NCBI GenBank assembly: GCA_026982355.1
Contig: JALSHG010000090.1
Span: 1-51,289 of the forward strand
Direction: 5' to 3'
Source of the DNA: Thermodesulfovibrio sp.
GTDB taxonomy: Bacteria; Nitrospirota; Thermodesulfovibrionia; UBA6902
DNA length: 51,289 bases
Below, piece after piece: positions 1 to 8,537 of the stretch. Below the pieces are notes generated by a model. That model was not told the origin of the DNA and made no database searches. It was given only the letters and a program-made list of their open reading frames with translations. Position 1 is the stretch's first letter; every line of letters begins with the position of its first letter. The position numbers and the translations under genes were made by a program.

Positions 1-179
1 CGTAAAACCTTTATAAAGCGATGGGATATCGGAAATATGTCTTTATTGCAGGACGTAACGGAGAGTGAAATTCCAAAGGATGTCGATAAGCCGTGCGGAA
101 TACTCTCCAAGGTATCGCAGATAAAGCTTTTCCGCCGGACTCCCCTGCCCGCGGGCGGCATTTTTATGCCACTGTAAGG
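1..179 (-). mobile_element. Family A element, copy A1 (cut by window edge)
   Basis: Reverse-oriented copy of the roughly 213-bp family A element, truncated by the window start. The sequence is almost identical to the copies at 42902-43113 and 50745-50957 (subfamily I), differing at only a few bases. Its outer end reads GCCACTGTAAGG at 168-179, the complement of the CCTTACAGTGGC terminus. The interior carries the imperfect hairpin GGAGAGT-ATTCC / GGAAT-TTC-ACTCTCC. The high identity between distant copies suggests recent movement. No transposase gene is present in the element. Confidence 0.85.
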
Positions 180-182
180 TTA

Positions 183-309
183 TTATTGCAGGAAATAACG
201 GAATGTGAAGTTCAAAAAGACGTCGATACGCCGTGCGGGATATTCCCTGAAGGTATCGCGGATAAGCCTCCCCGTCAGACTCCCGTGCCCCGCAGGCGGA
301 ACTGTAAGG
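183..309 (-). repeat. Family A element, copy A2 (partial, subfamily II)
   Basis: Partial copy abutting A1. It matches the internal and left-end part of the copy at 44242-44455 rather than A1: both share the GAGTCTGACGGGG block (seen here on the minus strand) and a one-base length difference after the GCACGGC segment. It ends CTGTAAGG at 302-309. The piece corresponding to the other terminus is missing, so this is an internally broken copy, probably truncated when A1 inserted or by recombination. Confidence 0.75.
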
Positions 310-314
310 TAAAC

Positions 315-346
315 AGGCAGCCGGTGTTTTTTACGCCGCTGTAAGG
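315..346 (-). repeat. Family A solo end, A3
   Basis: Only the left-end motif of family A is visible: TTTTTTACGCCGCTGTAAGG, ending at 346. It is the third such end in a row within the first 350 bases. Its terminal TAAGGG lies 12 to 13 bases before the ATG at 360 and is the only purine-rich Shine-Dalgarno-like stretch near the start of the downstream oxidoreductase gene. Confidence 0.65.
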
Positions 347-359
347 GTAACATGCTGAA

Positions 360-1466
360 ATGAAAGAGACCATAAATGTTATAGGCGCGGGCCCGGCGGG
401 GCTGACAGCCGCGATTGTCCTGCGCAGGCACGGCTTTCCCGTCAGGGTGTATGAGATGTCCCCGCATGTGGGCCACCGCCTGAGCGGGGATTTCCAGGGC
501 TTTGAGAACTGGAGCTCTGAAAGGGACGTCACCGCGGTGCTGAAGGAGACGGGAATTGAGATGAATTTCCTGTATGTGCCCTATTACGGCGGGACACTGT
601 TCGCGCCGGAGATGAAACCCGCTGAAATCAGTTCGGACAGGCCGATCTTTTACCTTGTCAGGAGGGGGCCGATGCCCGGCACACTTGACACCGGGCTGAA
701 GGAGCAGGCCCTGTCCATGGGTGTCGAGATACTTTTCAACCATCGTCTCGATCCAGGGTCATCCACCGGAAAGACCGTTGTCGGAACCGGCCCTAAAAGG
801 GCCGACGCGGCTATCGTGGGCATAACGTTCAATACGGACGGTAAAGACACAGTCGGCGTAATATTTGACAATGACATCGCCCCTGACGGCTATGCGTATG
901 TTATGGTGCATGAGGGCCGCGGCACAATGGCGGCGGTCCTCTACCGGGACTTCCGGAGGGGAAATGAATGCTTCGGGAAGATGCTGGATTTTTTCAGGGA
1001 CAAAATGGATATTGATGTGAAAGATGAAAAGAGGTTCGGAGGCTACGGGAACATCTTTCTCCGTGACACACAGATACAGGGCGACAGTCTTTATGTCGGC
1101 GAGGCGGCGGGATTCCAGGACGCGTTGTGGGGATTCGGGATGAGGTATGCCGTCATGTCGGGCCGCCTTGCCGCTGAAAGCCTGATAAACGGCTCGAATT
1201 ATGATATGCTTTGGAAAAGGGAGCTTAAACCAATGATCGAGACTTCTCTTGTCAACAGGTATTTATACGCGGGCTTCGGCCACACGGGCTACAGGCACCT
1301 CACGAGACAGTTTTTAAAGGGAAGACCGTGTGATTATCTCAGGAAACACTACGAACCCTCTTTCCTGAAACGGTTCCTGCTGCCGCCGGCTAAGCGGCAT
1401 CATGACAGGCAGGGGATGATGCACCGGGGGAAATTTCATGGACTATTCAATAAAAATCAGCGGTGA
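360..1466 (+). CDS. FAD-dependent oxidoreductase, geranylgeranyl-reductase-like
   Basis: A 368-residue flavoprotein. The N-terminus has the dinucleotide-binding glycine motif GAGPAG at residues 9-14 after a beta strand, with a nearby acidic residue closing the Rossmann fold. A second FAD motif, GEAAGFQDALWGFGMRYA, lies near residues 247-264, which is typical of the geranylgeranyl-reductase/lycopene-cyclase-like group. This family reduces isoprenoid chains or acts as a general NAD(P)/FAD oxidoreductase; the substrate cannot be read from sequence. The C-terminus is basic. The gene overlaps the next one by 29 bases in another frame, which suggests translational coupling with the 2-oxoacid oxidoreductase. 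That pairing could let it use reduced ferredoxin, but this is inference. The start has no strong Shine-Dalgarno of its own beyond TAAGGG from the upstream repeat. Confidence 0.85.
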   Translation: MKETINVIGAGPAGLTAAIVLRRHGFPVRVYEMSPHVGHRLSGDFQGFENWSSERDVTAVLKETGIEMNFLYVPYYGGTLFAPEMKPAEISSDRPIFYLVRRGPMPGTLDTGLKEQALSMGVEILFNHRLDPGSSTGKTVVGTGPKRADAAIVGITFNTDGKDTVGVIFDNDIAPDGYAYVMVHEGRGTMAAVLYRDFRRGNECFGKMLDFFRDKMDIDVKDEKRFGGYGNIFLRDTQIQGDSLYVGEAAGFQDALWGFGMRYAVMSGRLAAESLINGSNYDMLWKRELKPMIETSLVNRYLYAGFGHTGYRHLTRQFLKGRPCDYLRKHYEPSFLKRFLLPPAKRHHDRQGMMHRGKFHGLFNKNQR

Positions 1467-3162
1467 GGCCGGACAGGGCATACAGACCATAGGCAACACC
1501 CTTGCGAGGGTCTTTGCGAGGTCGGGGCTTGATGTCTTTACACACCAGGACTACGAGTCGCGCATAAGGGGAGGGCACAATTTCTTTTACGTGCGTGTCT
1601 CCGGCAAGCCCGTAACGGCTGTAAGGGAGGCGGTGGATATCCTTGTGGCTCTTGACAGGGAAGGCATCGTCTTTCACGAAAAAGAGCTTTCGGCGCGTGG
1701 AATGCTGATCTACGACTCCTCCGCGCTCGGGCAGGTATACGAAAGACCGCATTTCCTTGATATTCCCTTCACGAACCTCGCAGTCGAACACGGCGGCGGC
1801 AAAATCACGGCCAACACCGTTGCCACCGGTGCGGTGCTGGGAATACTGGGTATGGGGCCGGATATACTCGAGGGGATTATCAGGGATACCTTCAGGAAAA
1901 AGGGGGACGGGATTGTAAACGCCAATATAAATGCCGCGGCGGCGGGACATGATTACGCCGTCAAACACTGCCGGAAGTGCTCCTTTTCCGTTCCGCCCGT
2001 TTCCGGGCCGAAGATGCTGATCGCCGGCAATGACGCCATAGGGCTCGGCGCGCTTGCATCCGGATGCAGGTTCTACGCAGGCTATCCCATGACGCCTTCA
2101 ACCGGGATCATGCTTTACCTGGCGGGCAGGGCGGACGACCGGGGGATTGTCGTGGAGCAGGCCGAGGATGAGATATCGGCCGTGAACATGGCGCTTGGCG
2201 CTTCCTTTGCAGGGGTGAGGGCCATGACAGCAACGTCCGGCGGCGGTTTCGCGCTCATGGTTGAGGGCCTTTCGCTTGCCGCGATGACCGAGACGCCCAT
2301 CGTCGTGGCACTTGCCCAGAGACCCGGGCCTGCAACAGGACTGCCGACAAGGACTGAACAGGCCGACCTTGAATTCGCCCTGTACGCCGCCCACGGGGAA
2401 TTCCCGAGGGCCGTCTTTGCGCCCGGCACGCCGGAGCAGGCGTTCCATCTCACACAAAGGGCGTTTGACATTGCAGAGAAATACCAGATACCCGCCGTTA
2501 TTCTCACGGACCAGTACCTTGCCGATTCCCTGTGGACGTTTGAATCATTTGACCCCGGCAGGACCGCATATACTGAATACAGGCTGAAAGGCGATGCATT
2601 CAAATCCCTGCCCGGGTACAGGCGTCATGAGTTCACCGACAGCGGCGTATCGCCGCTGGCCGTCCCGGGGGACGCGGAACACGTGGTTGTGACGGACAGC
2701 GATGAACATGACGAGGAGGGACATATTACGGAAGACGCCGGAACAAGGGTGAATATGCTCCGGAAGAGATTGTTCAGGAAACTGCCCCTTATCAGGCAGG
2801 AAATGGAGCCGCCGCTTTTTTACGGTGATGACAACCCACGGGTGGTCATTGCAGGCTGGGGTTCCACGTACGGCGTGATGAAGGAGGCGGTGGACCTGCT
2901 GTCAGGAGACATGAGCATTGCCATGCTGCATTTCAGCGCAATCTGCCCGTTTCCTTCAACAGCAAAGTTTGATTATCTCTCCATCCTGAACAATGCGGAT
3001 GTGTCCGTATGCGTGGAGAACAACGCAACGGGACAGTTCGCCCGCCTCATGAGGGCCGGGACGGGATACGAGTTCAGCGCGGGGATCAATAAATACGATG
3101 GAAGGCCGTTTACACTTGAGGGCCTCGGAGGGGAAATAGATGCCGTCGCCGGGGGATTATAA
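1438..3162 (+). CDS. korA: 2-oxoacid:ferredoxin oxidoreductase, fused gamma-alpha subunit
   Basis: A 574-residue subunit of a CoA-dependent 2-oxoacid:ferredoxin oxidoreductase. Residues 1 to about 180 form the gamma (catalytic) domain, with GEAGQGIQTIG near the start and a SRIRGGHNFF segment. From about residue 195 comes the alpha (pyrimidine-binding) domain with GYPMTPSTG near 216 and VVEQAEDEISAVNMALGAS. This gamma-alpha fusion is typical of KorA and related two-subunit enzymes. The enzyme oxidatively decarboxylates a 2-oxoacid to acyl-CoA, or runs in reverse to fix CO2. Whether the substrate is 2-oxoglutarate, pyruvate or a branched 2-oxoacid is not decidable here, so the symbol is provisional. 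It overlaps the next gene by 23 bases, so alpha and beta subunits are probably made in step. Confidence 0.92.
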   Translation: MDYSIKISGEAGQGIQTIGNTLARVFARSGLDVFTHQDYESRIRGGHNFFYVRVSGKPVTAVREAVDILVALDREGIVFHEKELSARGMLIYDSSALGQVYERPHFLDIPFTNLAVEHGGGKITANTVATGAVLGILGMGPDILEGIIRDTFRKKGDGIVNANINAAAAGHDYAVKHCRKCSFSVPPVSGPKMLIAGNDAIGLGALASGCRFYAGYPMTPSTGIMLYLAGRADDRGIVVEQAEDEISAVNMALGASFAGVRAMTATSGGGFALMVEGLSLAAMTETPIVVALAQRPGPATGLPTRTEQADLEFALYAAHGEFPRAVFAPGTPEQAFHLTQRAFDIAEKYQIPAVILTDQYLADSLWTFESFDPGRTAYTEYRLKGDAFKSLPGYRRHEFTDSGVSPLAVPGDAEHVVVTDSDEHDEEGHITEDAGTRVNMLRKRLFRKLPLIRQEMEPPLFYGDDNPRVVIAGWGSTYGVMKEAVDLLSGDMSIAMLHFSAICPFPSTAKFDYLSILNNADVSVCVENNATGQFARLMRAGTGYEFSAGINKYDGRPFTLEGLGGEIDAVAGGL

Positions 3163-3991
3163 GGGGCTGGACCCGGCATGGTGCCCGGGTTGCGGTAATT
3201 TCAGCATACTGAAGACATTCGTGGAGGCAATGGCGGAGATGAACATCATGCCCCATGAGTTTGTCATTGTCTCCGGGATAGGACAGGCAAGCAAGTTCCC
3301 GCATTATCTCAGATGCAATACCTTCAACGGCCTCCACGGCAGGGCGCTTCCGGTTGCGACAGGAATAAGGCTTGCCAACCACGCGATGACCGTTATCGCC
3401 GTTGCCGGGGACGGGGACTGCTACGGCGAGGGGGGAAACCACCTCATACACACAATCAGAAGGAATGTAAATATAACGCTCTTTGTGCATGACAACCAGA
3501 TATACGGGCTTACAAAAGGGCAGCCCTCGCCTACAAGCATGGAAGGCATGAAGACGAAAAACCAGCCCCTCGGCGTCCTTTCCGGACGGCTGAATCCCAT
3601 GGCGCTGGCAGTGGCCATGGACTGCAGTTTTGCTGCGAGGGGTTTTTCAGGCGACCCCGGGCATCTGAAAGAGTTGATGAAAGAGGCTGTGAATCACAAC
3701 GGCTTTTCCCTCGTTGATATCTTGCAGCCTTGCGTGACTTTCAACAAAATCAATACATACCAGTGGTATAAAGAGAGGGTTTATCACCTGGAGCCGGCCT
3801 ACGATCCCGGAGACAGGACCGGGGCGTTCGGAAGGTCGCTCGAGTGGGGGGAACGCATCCCACTGGGCATAATCTACAGGAACGACCGTCCCGTCATGGA
3901 GGAGAGGATTCCCGTGCTCGGGGAAAGTCCGCTCGTGAGGCGGTCATTTGATCCGCCGGCAGTGGAGGCGGCCCTGAAAGAGTTTTATTAG
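3140..3991 (+). CDS. korB: 2-oxoacid:ferredoxin oxidoreductase, beta (TPP-binding) subunit
   Basis: A 283-residue thiamine-diphosphate-binding subunit. WCPGCGNF at residues 14-21 carries the CxxC pair seen in KorB-type beta subunits, and GDGDCYGEGGNH at about 91-102 is the Mg-TPP motif (GDG...N). The length and the absence of a separate delta ferredoxin gene fit the two-subunit KorAB type. It is the last gene of the three-gene operon beginning at 360. Past the stop codon there is only a degenerate family A end before the convergent MFS gene. No clear Rho-independent terminator was seen. Confidence 0.92.
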   Translation: MPSPGDYKGLDPAWCPGCGNFSILKTFVEAMAEMNIMPHEFVIVSGIGQASKFPHYLRCNTFNGLHGRALPVATGIRLANHAMTVIAVAGDGDCYGEGGNHLIHTIRRNVNITLFVHDNQIYGLTKGQPSPTSMEGMKTKNQPLGVLSGRLNPMALAVAMDCSFAARGFSGDPGHLKELMKEAVNHNGFSLVDILQPCVTFNKINTYQWYKERVYHLEPAYDPGDRTGAFGRSLEWGERIPLGIIYRNDRPVMEERIPVLGESPLVRRSFDPPAVEAALKEFY

Positions 3992-4030
3992 CCACGTCTC
4001 CCCCCCTGATTTGCCGGAAGCTGACGGCAG

Positions 4031-4064
4031 GCCGGACTCTCCAGCCTGCTTATGCGACATTAGG
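4031..4064 (+). repeat. Family A solo right end, A4 (decayed)
   Basis: The segment CCGGACTCTCCAGCCTGCTT followed by ATGCGACATTAGG matches the right end of family A (CCGGACTCCCCTGCCGGCTT then GTGCAACATTAAGG) with several changes and one deletion. No left end is visible. It lies between the convergent korB and MFS genes. Confidence 0.6.
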
Positions 4065-4105
4065 TTTTATGCCGGGTGAATCGTCCAGACTCACTCAGCA
4101 GGCGC

Positions 4106-5563
4106 TCACGTGCCGCACCCTTTGTCCCGGACGGGAGACGGTTCCGCACGGGGGGGCGCCGGTTTTTCAACAGGTTCGACATCGACATCCGGCTGAAGAT
4201 ACGGCACTGTCTGCGGCAGGGCGCCTTCCTGCATCCTGCTTCTTGCAAGGCTCCATACTACCACAGAGCAGCCGGCTGCAAGAAAGCACAGTATCCCGGC
4301 GAATACGAACGCTATGACATACGCCTGCGTCGCGTCGTAAAGCACGCCCCCGGCCACCGGGCCGAGGATGCCGGCGACCCCGTATGCAGTGAATATCCAC
4401 CCGTAGTTCATGCCGAGGTTCTTTGTTCCGAAATAGTCCGCGGTTGCGGATGGAAACAGGGCGAAGTTGCCGCCGAAGTTAAGCCCGACCCATGCCGACG
4501 CAACAAACACGGCTGCATGCGATTCAACGCTCACAAGCACCATGAATGCCATGCCCTGTGCAAGGAACATTATCATCATGGCCCGCGGCCGGTCCATGAG
4601 GTCGCTGACCTTGCCCCAGAATATGCGGCCGAGCGCATTGAATACGGCTAGCACCCCCACAGGTTCGATAAAGCGGCCGAAGCCGCCCATCCAGGCAGGC
4701 GCGAATGTCCTGCCGTTCAGTATGTCTCCCATGAGGGGCTTCCACTGGCCGATGGCCATCAGCCCCGAGGTGGCTCCGAATATGAAGGTAATCCACAGCA
4801 TACAGGCAAGCGGCGTGTTCAGCATATCCCTCCATTCCGTGTCCTGCCCCGAACTGCGATGAACTTGCCCCGAGGACACGCATGGCGGCCGCCATCCGGC
4901 CGGCGGATTGCGCAGGAGGGAAGCTCCCAGTATGACGAAAACAGCGCTGGTGACACCGTGGAATATGAAGAAAGCCTTCCAGCCGATGCCGAATCCGCTG
5001 CCCTGTGAAACCCCGAGGGCCACAAGGAGAACCTGTGATAATCCCATGGCATCCGCCCCCTGTCCCGGGGGAAGCAGGAGCGTGGATGCCGGGCCTGCGA
5101 AAAAGAGAGCGCCTGCGCCGAAGCCGGCAACCGACACGCCCGTGACCAGGCCTTTTTTGTCCGGGAACCATTTCATGGCCGCTGCTATGGGGCAGACATA
5201 CGCAAAACCGATCCCCGCTCCCCCGATAATGCCGTAAGTTATATAAAGTGCCCACGGCCTGTCCGGAGCGACCAGCACCGAGCCGAGAATAAAGGACAGG
5301 CCCAGCAGGGCGCCTCCCATGGAGGCCACTTTCCCGGGGCCGGCCCTGTCCTGCAGCCGGCCTGCGGGGATCATTACTGCGGCGAATGTAACGAGGGCGA
5401 ATGAAAAGGCCCACTGTGTCGTCGCGCGGCTCCAGCCGAATTCCATTTCAAGGGGCCTTACAAAGACACTGAATGCATAAACAGTCCCCAGAATCACCTG
5501 TACGATCAGCGCCCCTGCAAGCACCGTCCAGCGGCGAGTCGCATCATTGTTGTTGTCGGACAT
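4106..5563 (-). CDS. MFS transporter, oxalate/formate antiporter (OFA) family-like
   Basis: A 485-residue integral membrane protein with about 12 hydrophobic segments. The first helix is near residues 12-35 (VQVILGTVYAFSVFVRPLE, an OFA-like opening), and a long central loop of about residues 205-240 separates the two halves. RLQDRAGPGK after helix 2 is the MFS loop motif. The OFA family exchanges small carboxylates such as oxalate/formate, and relatives take up other monocarboxylates. The adjacent 2-oxoacid oxidoreductase makes a carboxylate substrate plausible but does not prove it. The C-terminal tail is soluble and proline-rich. The start is supported by GAGGAG six to seven bases upstream of the ATG at 5563. 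It is transcribed toward korB. Confidence 0.85.
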   Translation of the reverse strand: MSDNNNDATRRWTVLAGALIVQVILGTVYAFSVFVRPLEMEFGWSRATTQWAFSFALVTFAAVMIPAGRLQDRAGPGKVASMGGALLGLSFILGSVLVAPDRPWALYITYGIIGGAGIGFAYVCPIAAAMKWFPDKKGLVTGVSVAGFGAGALFFAGPASTLLLPPGQGADAMGLSQVLLVALGVSQGSGFGIGWKAFFIFHGVTSAVFVILGASLLRNPPAGWRPPCVSSGQVHRSSGQDTEWRDMLNTPLACMLWITFIFGATSGLMAIGQWKPLMGDILNGRTFAPAWMGGFGRFIEPVGVLAVFNALGRIFWGKVSDLMDRPRAMMIMFLAQGMAFMVLVSVESHAAVFVASAWVGLNFGGNFALFPSATADYFGTKNLGMNYGWIFTAYGVAGILGPVAGGVLYDATQAYVIAFVFAGILCFLAAGCSVVVWSLARSRMQEGALPQTVPYLQPDVDVEPVEKPAPPRAEPSPVRDKGCGT

Positions 5564-5589
5564 AATTATCTCCTCTTTTTAAGTATTAA

Positions 5590-5676
5590 CCTTGCAGTTG
5601 CATAAAATACCGGCGGCGGACAGGGGAGTCCGGAGGTTTCCCGGCAGCCCCCCCGCACGTCTATGCAACATTAAGC
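5590..5676 (+). repeat. Family A short element, A5
   Basis: An approximately 87-bp element between the MFS and PAP2 genes. It starts CCTTGCAGTTGCATAAAATA and ends CTATGCAACATTAAG, with the shared GGGGAGTCCGG block inside. The flanks are TTAA on the left and CATTAA on the right, so a TTAA duplication is only visible if one extra base is allowed. It sits in the divergent leader region of the two genes. Confidence 0.75.
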
Positions 5677-5762
5677 ATTAATCATCAGGTTATTATTCGG
5701 GCGGGACGCTGCCGAACTTTAACCCAAATGGCTGCAATGGCGGGAGCAAAACAAAGAATCTT

Positions 5763-5778
5763 TTATGCAACATTAAGG
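5763..5778 (+). repeat. Family A solo right end, A6
   Basis: A 16-base TTATGCAACATTAAGG followed by TTTA, identical to the right terminus of family A elements. No matching left end was found upstream, so this looks like a remnant. It lies 37 bases before the PAP2 start codon. Confidence 0.6.
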
Positions 5779-5814
5779 TTTACTAAGGAATACCGGTTCA
5801 TCTAAAATTATGTC

Positions 5815-6342
5815 ATGGATGCCGACCTGTTTTTTTTCATAAACAGGGGAATGCAGAATTCCCTCCTCGACGTGATAATGCCGTTTATCACCACCTTGCC
5901 GTTTGTGCTGTTTGCGGTCGTCGCTGTTCCCGTTTTTTTCCGGTACCCGAAGAAAAGCCTTTTCGTCGTGGGCCTGTGCCTGGTTGCCCTTGCGGCAGGG
6001 GATGCAAGCTCCAATGCGCTGAAGCATTTTTTCCAGAGGCCGAGACCGTGCCAGGAGCTTGAAGGGGTCAGGCTCCTTGTCGGATGCGGAAAATCTTTTT
6101 CCCTCCCTTCAAGCCATGCGGTGAATGCCTTTGCGACAGTCGCGACCTATGCCCATTTCTTCAGGAAGACCGCGCTGCCGCTCTTTTTCTTTGCCGCGCT
6201 TGTCGCCTTCTCAAGGGTATATGCCGGCGTTCATTATCCGGCTGATGTGCTTGCCGGAGCCCTCTGGGGCGGGGTGGTGGCGGGGATCGTCCTTGCCGTA
6301 TATGAGCTGGTGTCGCGCAAGCTGGGCAAAAGCCTGAAATAA
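5815..6342 (+). CDS. PAP2-family membrane phosphatase
   Basis: A 175-residue membrane protein of the type-2 phosphatidic acid phosphatase family. All three signature motifs are visible: KHFFQRPRP at about 69-77 (KX6RP), PSSH at about 99-102, and SRVYAGVHYPAD at about 133-144 (SRX5HX3D), the last two supplying the catalytic histidines. Four to five hydrophobic segments surround them. The short length and lack of extra domains fit undecaprenyl-diphosphate or lipid phosphate phosphatases acting at the outer face of the inner membrane. The exact lipid substrate is not determinable. The start at 5815 has no clear Shine-Dalgarno. It converges on the sigma-54 regulator gene with a 13-base gap. Confidence 0.88.
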   Translation: MDADLFFFINRGMQNSLLDVIMPFITTLPFVLFAVVAVPVFFRYPKKSLFVVGLCLVALAAGDASSNALKHFFQRPRPCQELEGVRLLVGCGKSFSLPSSHAVNAFATVATYAHFFRKTALPLFFFAALVAFSRVYAGVHYPADVLAGALWGGVVAGIVLAVYELVSRKLGKSLK

Positions 6343-6355
6343 GCGGGCGGCCCCC

Positions 6356-7714
6356 CTACTTCTTGAAGTCTTCCGCGTTGATGCCGTGTTTCTCCAGGAG
6401 GGTGTGGAAATCAGCCTGGCACCTGCCCGCCAGCCCGGCCGCCCTCGTGATATTGCCCTTTGTAAGCTCAAGAAGATGGATGATGTAGTTTTTTTCAAAC
6501 TCGGCCTTTGCCTCGTTAAGAGGTTTCAATGGTTCGGGAGACAGGCCGCTTGCCGGGAGGATGAGATCTTCGGAAATGATGTTCTCTGTGGTCATGGCCA
6601 TTGCATACTCGATTGTGTTCTCCAGTTCCCTTACATTTCCGGGCCAGTCATGGAGCATGAGCTTCTGCATCGCAAGGGGCGTCAGGCCTTTCACCTTTTT
6701 TTTCATGGGCTTGCTGAATTTCTTTATGAAATGGTTCACAAGAGGGGGGATGTCGTCTTTTCTTTCCCTCAGTGGCGGCAAATTAATCGGAATCACATGG
6801 ATCCTGTAAAACAAATCTTCACTGAAACGGCCCTCCCTGACCTCTTTTTCTATGTCCCTGTTTGTCGCGACGATTACCCTGACATCCACCTTAACGGGTC
6901 TTTTGCTGCCGAGCGGGCGGAACTGCCGCTCCTGTAGCACGCGCAGGCTCTTGCTCTGAAGCGACAGTGGCATATCGCCTATCTCATCCAGAAAGACCGT
7001 CCCCTTGTCGGCCCGGGCGAATAACCCGTCCGTCTTTTTCAGCGCCCCGGTGAATGCGCCCTTTTCATGTCCGAAGAGTTCTGACTCCAGCAGGGTTTCA
7101 GGCAGCGCGGAGCAGTTTACGGCCACAAAGGGCTTGTCCCTGCGTTCGCTGCGCAGGTGAATGGCTTTTGCAATCAGTTCCTTGCCCGTGCCGCTTTCAC
7201 CGTAGATGTAAACCGTGGAATCGGTCCGTGCAACAAGGTCCACCTGTGCCAGTATGTCCTGCATCCTGGCGCTTCTGGCTATGATGTTTGCAAAATTGTA
7301 CTTTTCTTCCACGAGACCTTTCAGCCTCTTTATCTCTGAAGCAAGCTTGCGGTTCTCCATTGCCATTTCAATCTGCAGGAGGAGCTCCCGCGGATCGAAC
7401 GGCTTGGTGAGATAGCTGTACGCCCCCTTTTTCATGGCTTCAACAGCGCTTTCAATGGTTCCGTACGCCGTGAGGATAATGACGGGCAGTTCAGGTATTA
7501 TTTCGTGAACATCCTTCATGAACGATATCCCGTCACTGCGGGCAAGCTGAAGATCGATAATGGCCAGGTCGAAAAGCCCTTTTCTGACAGCCTCTATCGC
7601 CTCCTCCTCCCTTGATGCGGTGACGACCTCGTAGTTTGCCGATTCAAGCCTCATCCTTATTACTTCGAGGAGGTTGCCGTCATCGTCTACAACCAGTATC
7701 TTCCCGGAAATCAT
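6356..7714 (-). CDS. Sigma-54-dependent response regulator, QseF/GlrR-like position
   Basis: A 452-residue NtrC-class activator. The receiver domain is at about 4-118 with phosphoacceptor Asp54 (AIIDLQL) and conserved Lys104 (YLTKPF). The AAA+ domain is at about 145-380 with Walker A GESGTGKE at 172-179, the sigma-54 contact loop GAFTGA at 219-224, and Walker B FLDEIGD near 241. A Fis-type helix-turn-helix forms the C-terminus. The start chosen is the ATG at 7714, preceded by AGAGGGG and directly before the receiver fold; an upstream in-frame extension to 7846 would run through the preceding gene. It follows the lipoprotein gene by 7 bases and the kinase gene before that, so it is very likely the kinase's cognate partner. 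It should drive RpoN-dependent promoters, whose location is unknown. Confidence 0.93.
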   Translation of the reverse strand: MISGKILVVDDDGNLLEVIRMRLESANYEVVTASREEEAIEAVRKGLFDLAIIDLQLARSDGISFMKDVHEIIPELPVIILTAYGTIESAVEAMKKGAYSYLTKPFDPRELLLQIEMAMENRKLASEIKRLKGLVEEKYNFANIIARSARMQDILAQVDLVARTDSTVYIYGESGTGKELIAKAIHLRSERRDKPFVAVNCSALPETLLESELFGHEKGAFTGALKKTDGLFARADKGTVFLDEIGDMPLSLQSKSLRVLQERQFRPLGSKRPVKVDVRVIVATNRDIEKEVREGRFSEDLFYRIHVIPINLPPLRERKDDIPPLVNHFIKKFSKPMKKKVKGLTPLAMQKLMLHDWPGNVRELENTIEYAMAMTTENIISEDLILPASGLSPEPLKPLNEAKAEFEKNYIIHLLELTKGNITRAAGLAGRCQADFHTLLEKHGINAEDFKK

Positions 7715-7721
7715 TGCCCCT

Positions 7722-8537
7722 CTATCTTGCCAGTTCCTTTTTCTTTTTTTCAATTTCAATATCCACCTGCTTGGCCCTTTCGATTGCATTGAGCACATTA
7801 ACCCATATCCTGGCCTGCTCCGCAAGGGGGCTTTGGGGGTATTCACTGATCAGTTTTGAAAAATACGCGATGGATTTTTTATAGTCCGTGTCGGGGTTGT
7901 CGAAATGGGCGTATATCAGCCCCATGTTGAAAAGCGCCTTGTCTTTAAACGGGCTTTCCGGCATGGACAGTATCTTCACATTCTCCCTCAACGCCTCCGC
8001 ATACCTGCCGGATGCAAGAAGCCTGCGGCTGCGCAGGATACGCTTGCCGGCATTTATCCTTTTCTTCAGTTCCTGCCTCAGCCCGGCCGTTTCCTGCCTG
8101 AGCTCTTTTTCCCCGGCTTCGGCCTCCTGTTTTTCAGCCTCTGCTTTTTTAAGAGCATCGAGCATCCCGATCCATATCCTCGCCTGAACGGCAAGAGGGC
8201 TTTGGGGGTATTCCCTTAAGAGTCTCCCGAAATAACCGCGGGACTTTTCGTAATCCCTGCCGGGATTGGCATGATGGGCGTAAATAAGCCCCATGTTGAA
8301 AAGCGCCCTGTCAGCGTAGGGAATGGCGGCAACCATGGATACGACCTTCCGGTTCTCCCTGAGAGCGGAACCGAAGTCCTCTTTTGCAAGTAAACGGCGG
8401 CCGAGCATGAGGTGTTTGCGCGCGTCCGGATTGCCGTCGGTCCGCTGTCCGGTTGCGCAGCCCAGGAATGAAAAAATGATCAGACAGGCAGTACAAATGT
8501 AAATGTGCTTCCCTGTCCCAACGTGCTTTCCGCCCAT
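7722..8537 (-). CDS. TPR-like lipoprotein between kinase and regulator (QseG/YfhG-like position)
   Basis: A 271-residue predicted lipoprotein. A hydrophobic signal is followed by SFLGC with the lipidated cysteine at residue 27. The mature part is an internal duplication. Two segments of about 80 residues (roughly 44-123 and 167-246) share the landmarks RRLLA, ALREN, ALFNMGLIYAH and YPQSPLA.QARIW, and are joined by a charged coiled-coil linker rich in E, K and Q. The repeats look like degenerate tetratricopeptide helices. The gene begins inside the 3-prime end of the kinase gene (58-base overlap), with GGAGGAAGG before the ATG. Its place between a kinase and a sigma-54 regulator is the same as that of enterobacterial QseG/YfhG, an outer-membrane lipoprotein that modulates the kinase. 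Homology to QseG is not asserted, only the positional and topological parallel. Confidence 0.8.
   Translation of the reverse strand: MGGKHVGTGKHIYICTACLIIFSFLGCATGQRTDGNPDARKHLMLGRRLLAKEDFGSALRENRKVVSMVAAIPYADRALFNMGLIYAHHANPGRDYEKSRGYFGRLLREYPQSPLAVQARIWIGMLDALKKAEAEKQEAEAGEKELRQETAGLRQELKKRINAGKRILRSRRLLASGRYAEALRENVKILSMPESPFKDKALFNMGLIYAHFDNPDTDYKKSIAYFSKLISEYPQSPLAEQARIWVNVLNAIERAKQVDIEIEKKKKELAR

Noticed and set aside
93-344. Reading frame of 83 residues inside the stacked repeats A1-A2
   Set aside because: It lies wholly in family A sequence. Related frames in other copies are broken by one-base length differences (for example in A16), so the coding potential is not preserved.
1-350. 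CRISPR array or tandem repeat at the window start
   Set aside because: The repeats are nested copies of a dispersed element of different subfamilies. There are no regularly spaced short repeats with unique spacers.
7715-7846. Longer N-terminus for the first sigma-54 regulator
   Set aside because: The extension runs through the end of the lipoprotein gene in another frame, is basic and unlike a receiver, and the ATG at 7714 has a purine-rich site and begins the receiver fold.
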